64,000 bases of DNA from Liopterus haemorrhoidalis. Lineage: Eukaryota > Arthropoda > Insecta > Coleoptera > Dytiscidae. Under the pieces are notes generated by a model, which saw only the letters and a list, made by a program, of their open reading frames with translations, was not told the origin of the DNA and ran no database searches. Positions 63,606-64,000 of this stretch are shown one piece after another; position 1 is the first letter of the stretch; every line of letters starts with the position of its first letter. The stretch lies in the NCBI GenBank assembly GCA_963971575.1, contig OZ020618.1:35479668-35543667 (forward strand), read 5' to 3'. The position numbers and the translations under genes are program-made.

Positions 63606-64000
63606 CGAAAGATTAATAGTCGCTGTCGCTGGTCCCTTTAGTAGCTATTTTCTTTGTAAATATAATCGCTCAACACGATTTTCGTAGAACGCCTTTACCG
63701 AGTTGCTGAATCATAAATCTCTCTACAACAAATTCGCTAACAAACTGCTAGACTGTCAAATATGAACTGTCAAAATTGAACCAAACCCAAATGGCGACAT
63801 ATATAAGTTGTAAATGTAATTTTTGGCCACCCAGAATCAGAAATTAAACGCTAAAACTTTCATCAGATATCATTGTACACATTTTAATTGGATTTTCTAT
63901 TTTCTGTAAAAAAAGAAGAACTGATTAAAGTCAAAATAGTTACATGAAAATTTGGATAACGATTTATTACATAACGATGCTAATAAATAGCAAGTAATAT
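63606..64000. other. No recognisable gene
   Basis: AT-rich sequence to the window edge. No continuation of the Tc3-like fragment was recognised. Confidence 0.4.

Overview
The window looks like nuclear DNA of an arthropod, most likely an insect. It is AT-rich and has spliceosomal introns, tRNA-derived SINE sequence, PHD-finger jockey/CR1-type LINEs, mariner/Tc1, PIF/Harbinger, hAT, pogo and Helitron remnants, and TTAGG-rich repeats. I recognise no host protein-coding gene and no host rRNA or functional tRNA. Nearly everything that can be interpreted is a transposable element (TE), usually broken and often inserted into another TE. The species cannot be read from the sequence.

Layout. 0-3 kb: an internally deleted DDE transposase and small foldback elements. 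3-7.2 kb: a full-length non-LTR retrotransposon (LINE-1) with an intact PHD-finger ORF1 and a twice-frameshifted endonuclease/RT ORF2. 8.7-13.1 kb: a dispersed repeat split by a Harbinger-like element, then a Helitron split by a dead mariner. 13.4-15.1 kb: an RT fragment and a hAT MITE carrying a minisatellite. 15.3-20.9 kb: a hAT-type element with an 8-bp duplication enclosing a 4.06-kb Helitron filled by about twelve ~290-bp satellite monomers, including an identical 644-bp tandem duplication. 22-26 kb: a Helitron remnant, a hAT remnant and a Tc1/mariner relative. 27.4-29.4 kb: a Harbinger element with decayed transposase but a nearly intact, intron-containing MYB-like gene. 29.5-31.1 kb: a deleted LTR retrotransposon. 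31-33.2 kb: LINE fragments. 35.6-40.3 kb: a TTAA-flanked MITE and a hAT element enclosing a Helitron with a recognisable helicase C-terminus. 43.2-45.2 kb: a LINE with an uninterrupted RT ORF.

46.46-56.91 kb is a deep nest. A pogo-like element has a SINE in its left terminus and contains an unclassified repeat (family R). R was hit by a LINE (9-bp duplication), a hAT MITE (8-bp duplication) and an unclassified TIR element (4-bp duplication); the LINE was hit by another LINE, itself hit by a hAT MITE, and by a foldback element. A second, uninterrupted copy of R at 61.3-62.5 kb, inside a Harbinger element, gives the empty site for all three insertions into R, so the order of insertion can be read directly.

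These elements do not work together as a pathway. The useful information is their relative age, the junctions, and features that fit no standard class: family R with tRNA-like modules, the CGTCGGCTG-TIR element with arrays of ACATACAAC, and the satellite-bearing Helitron.
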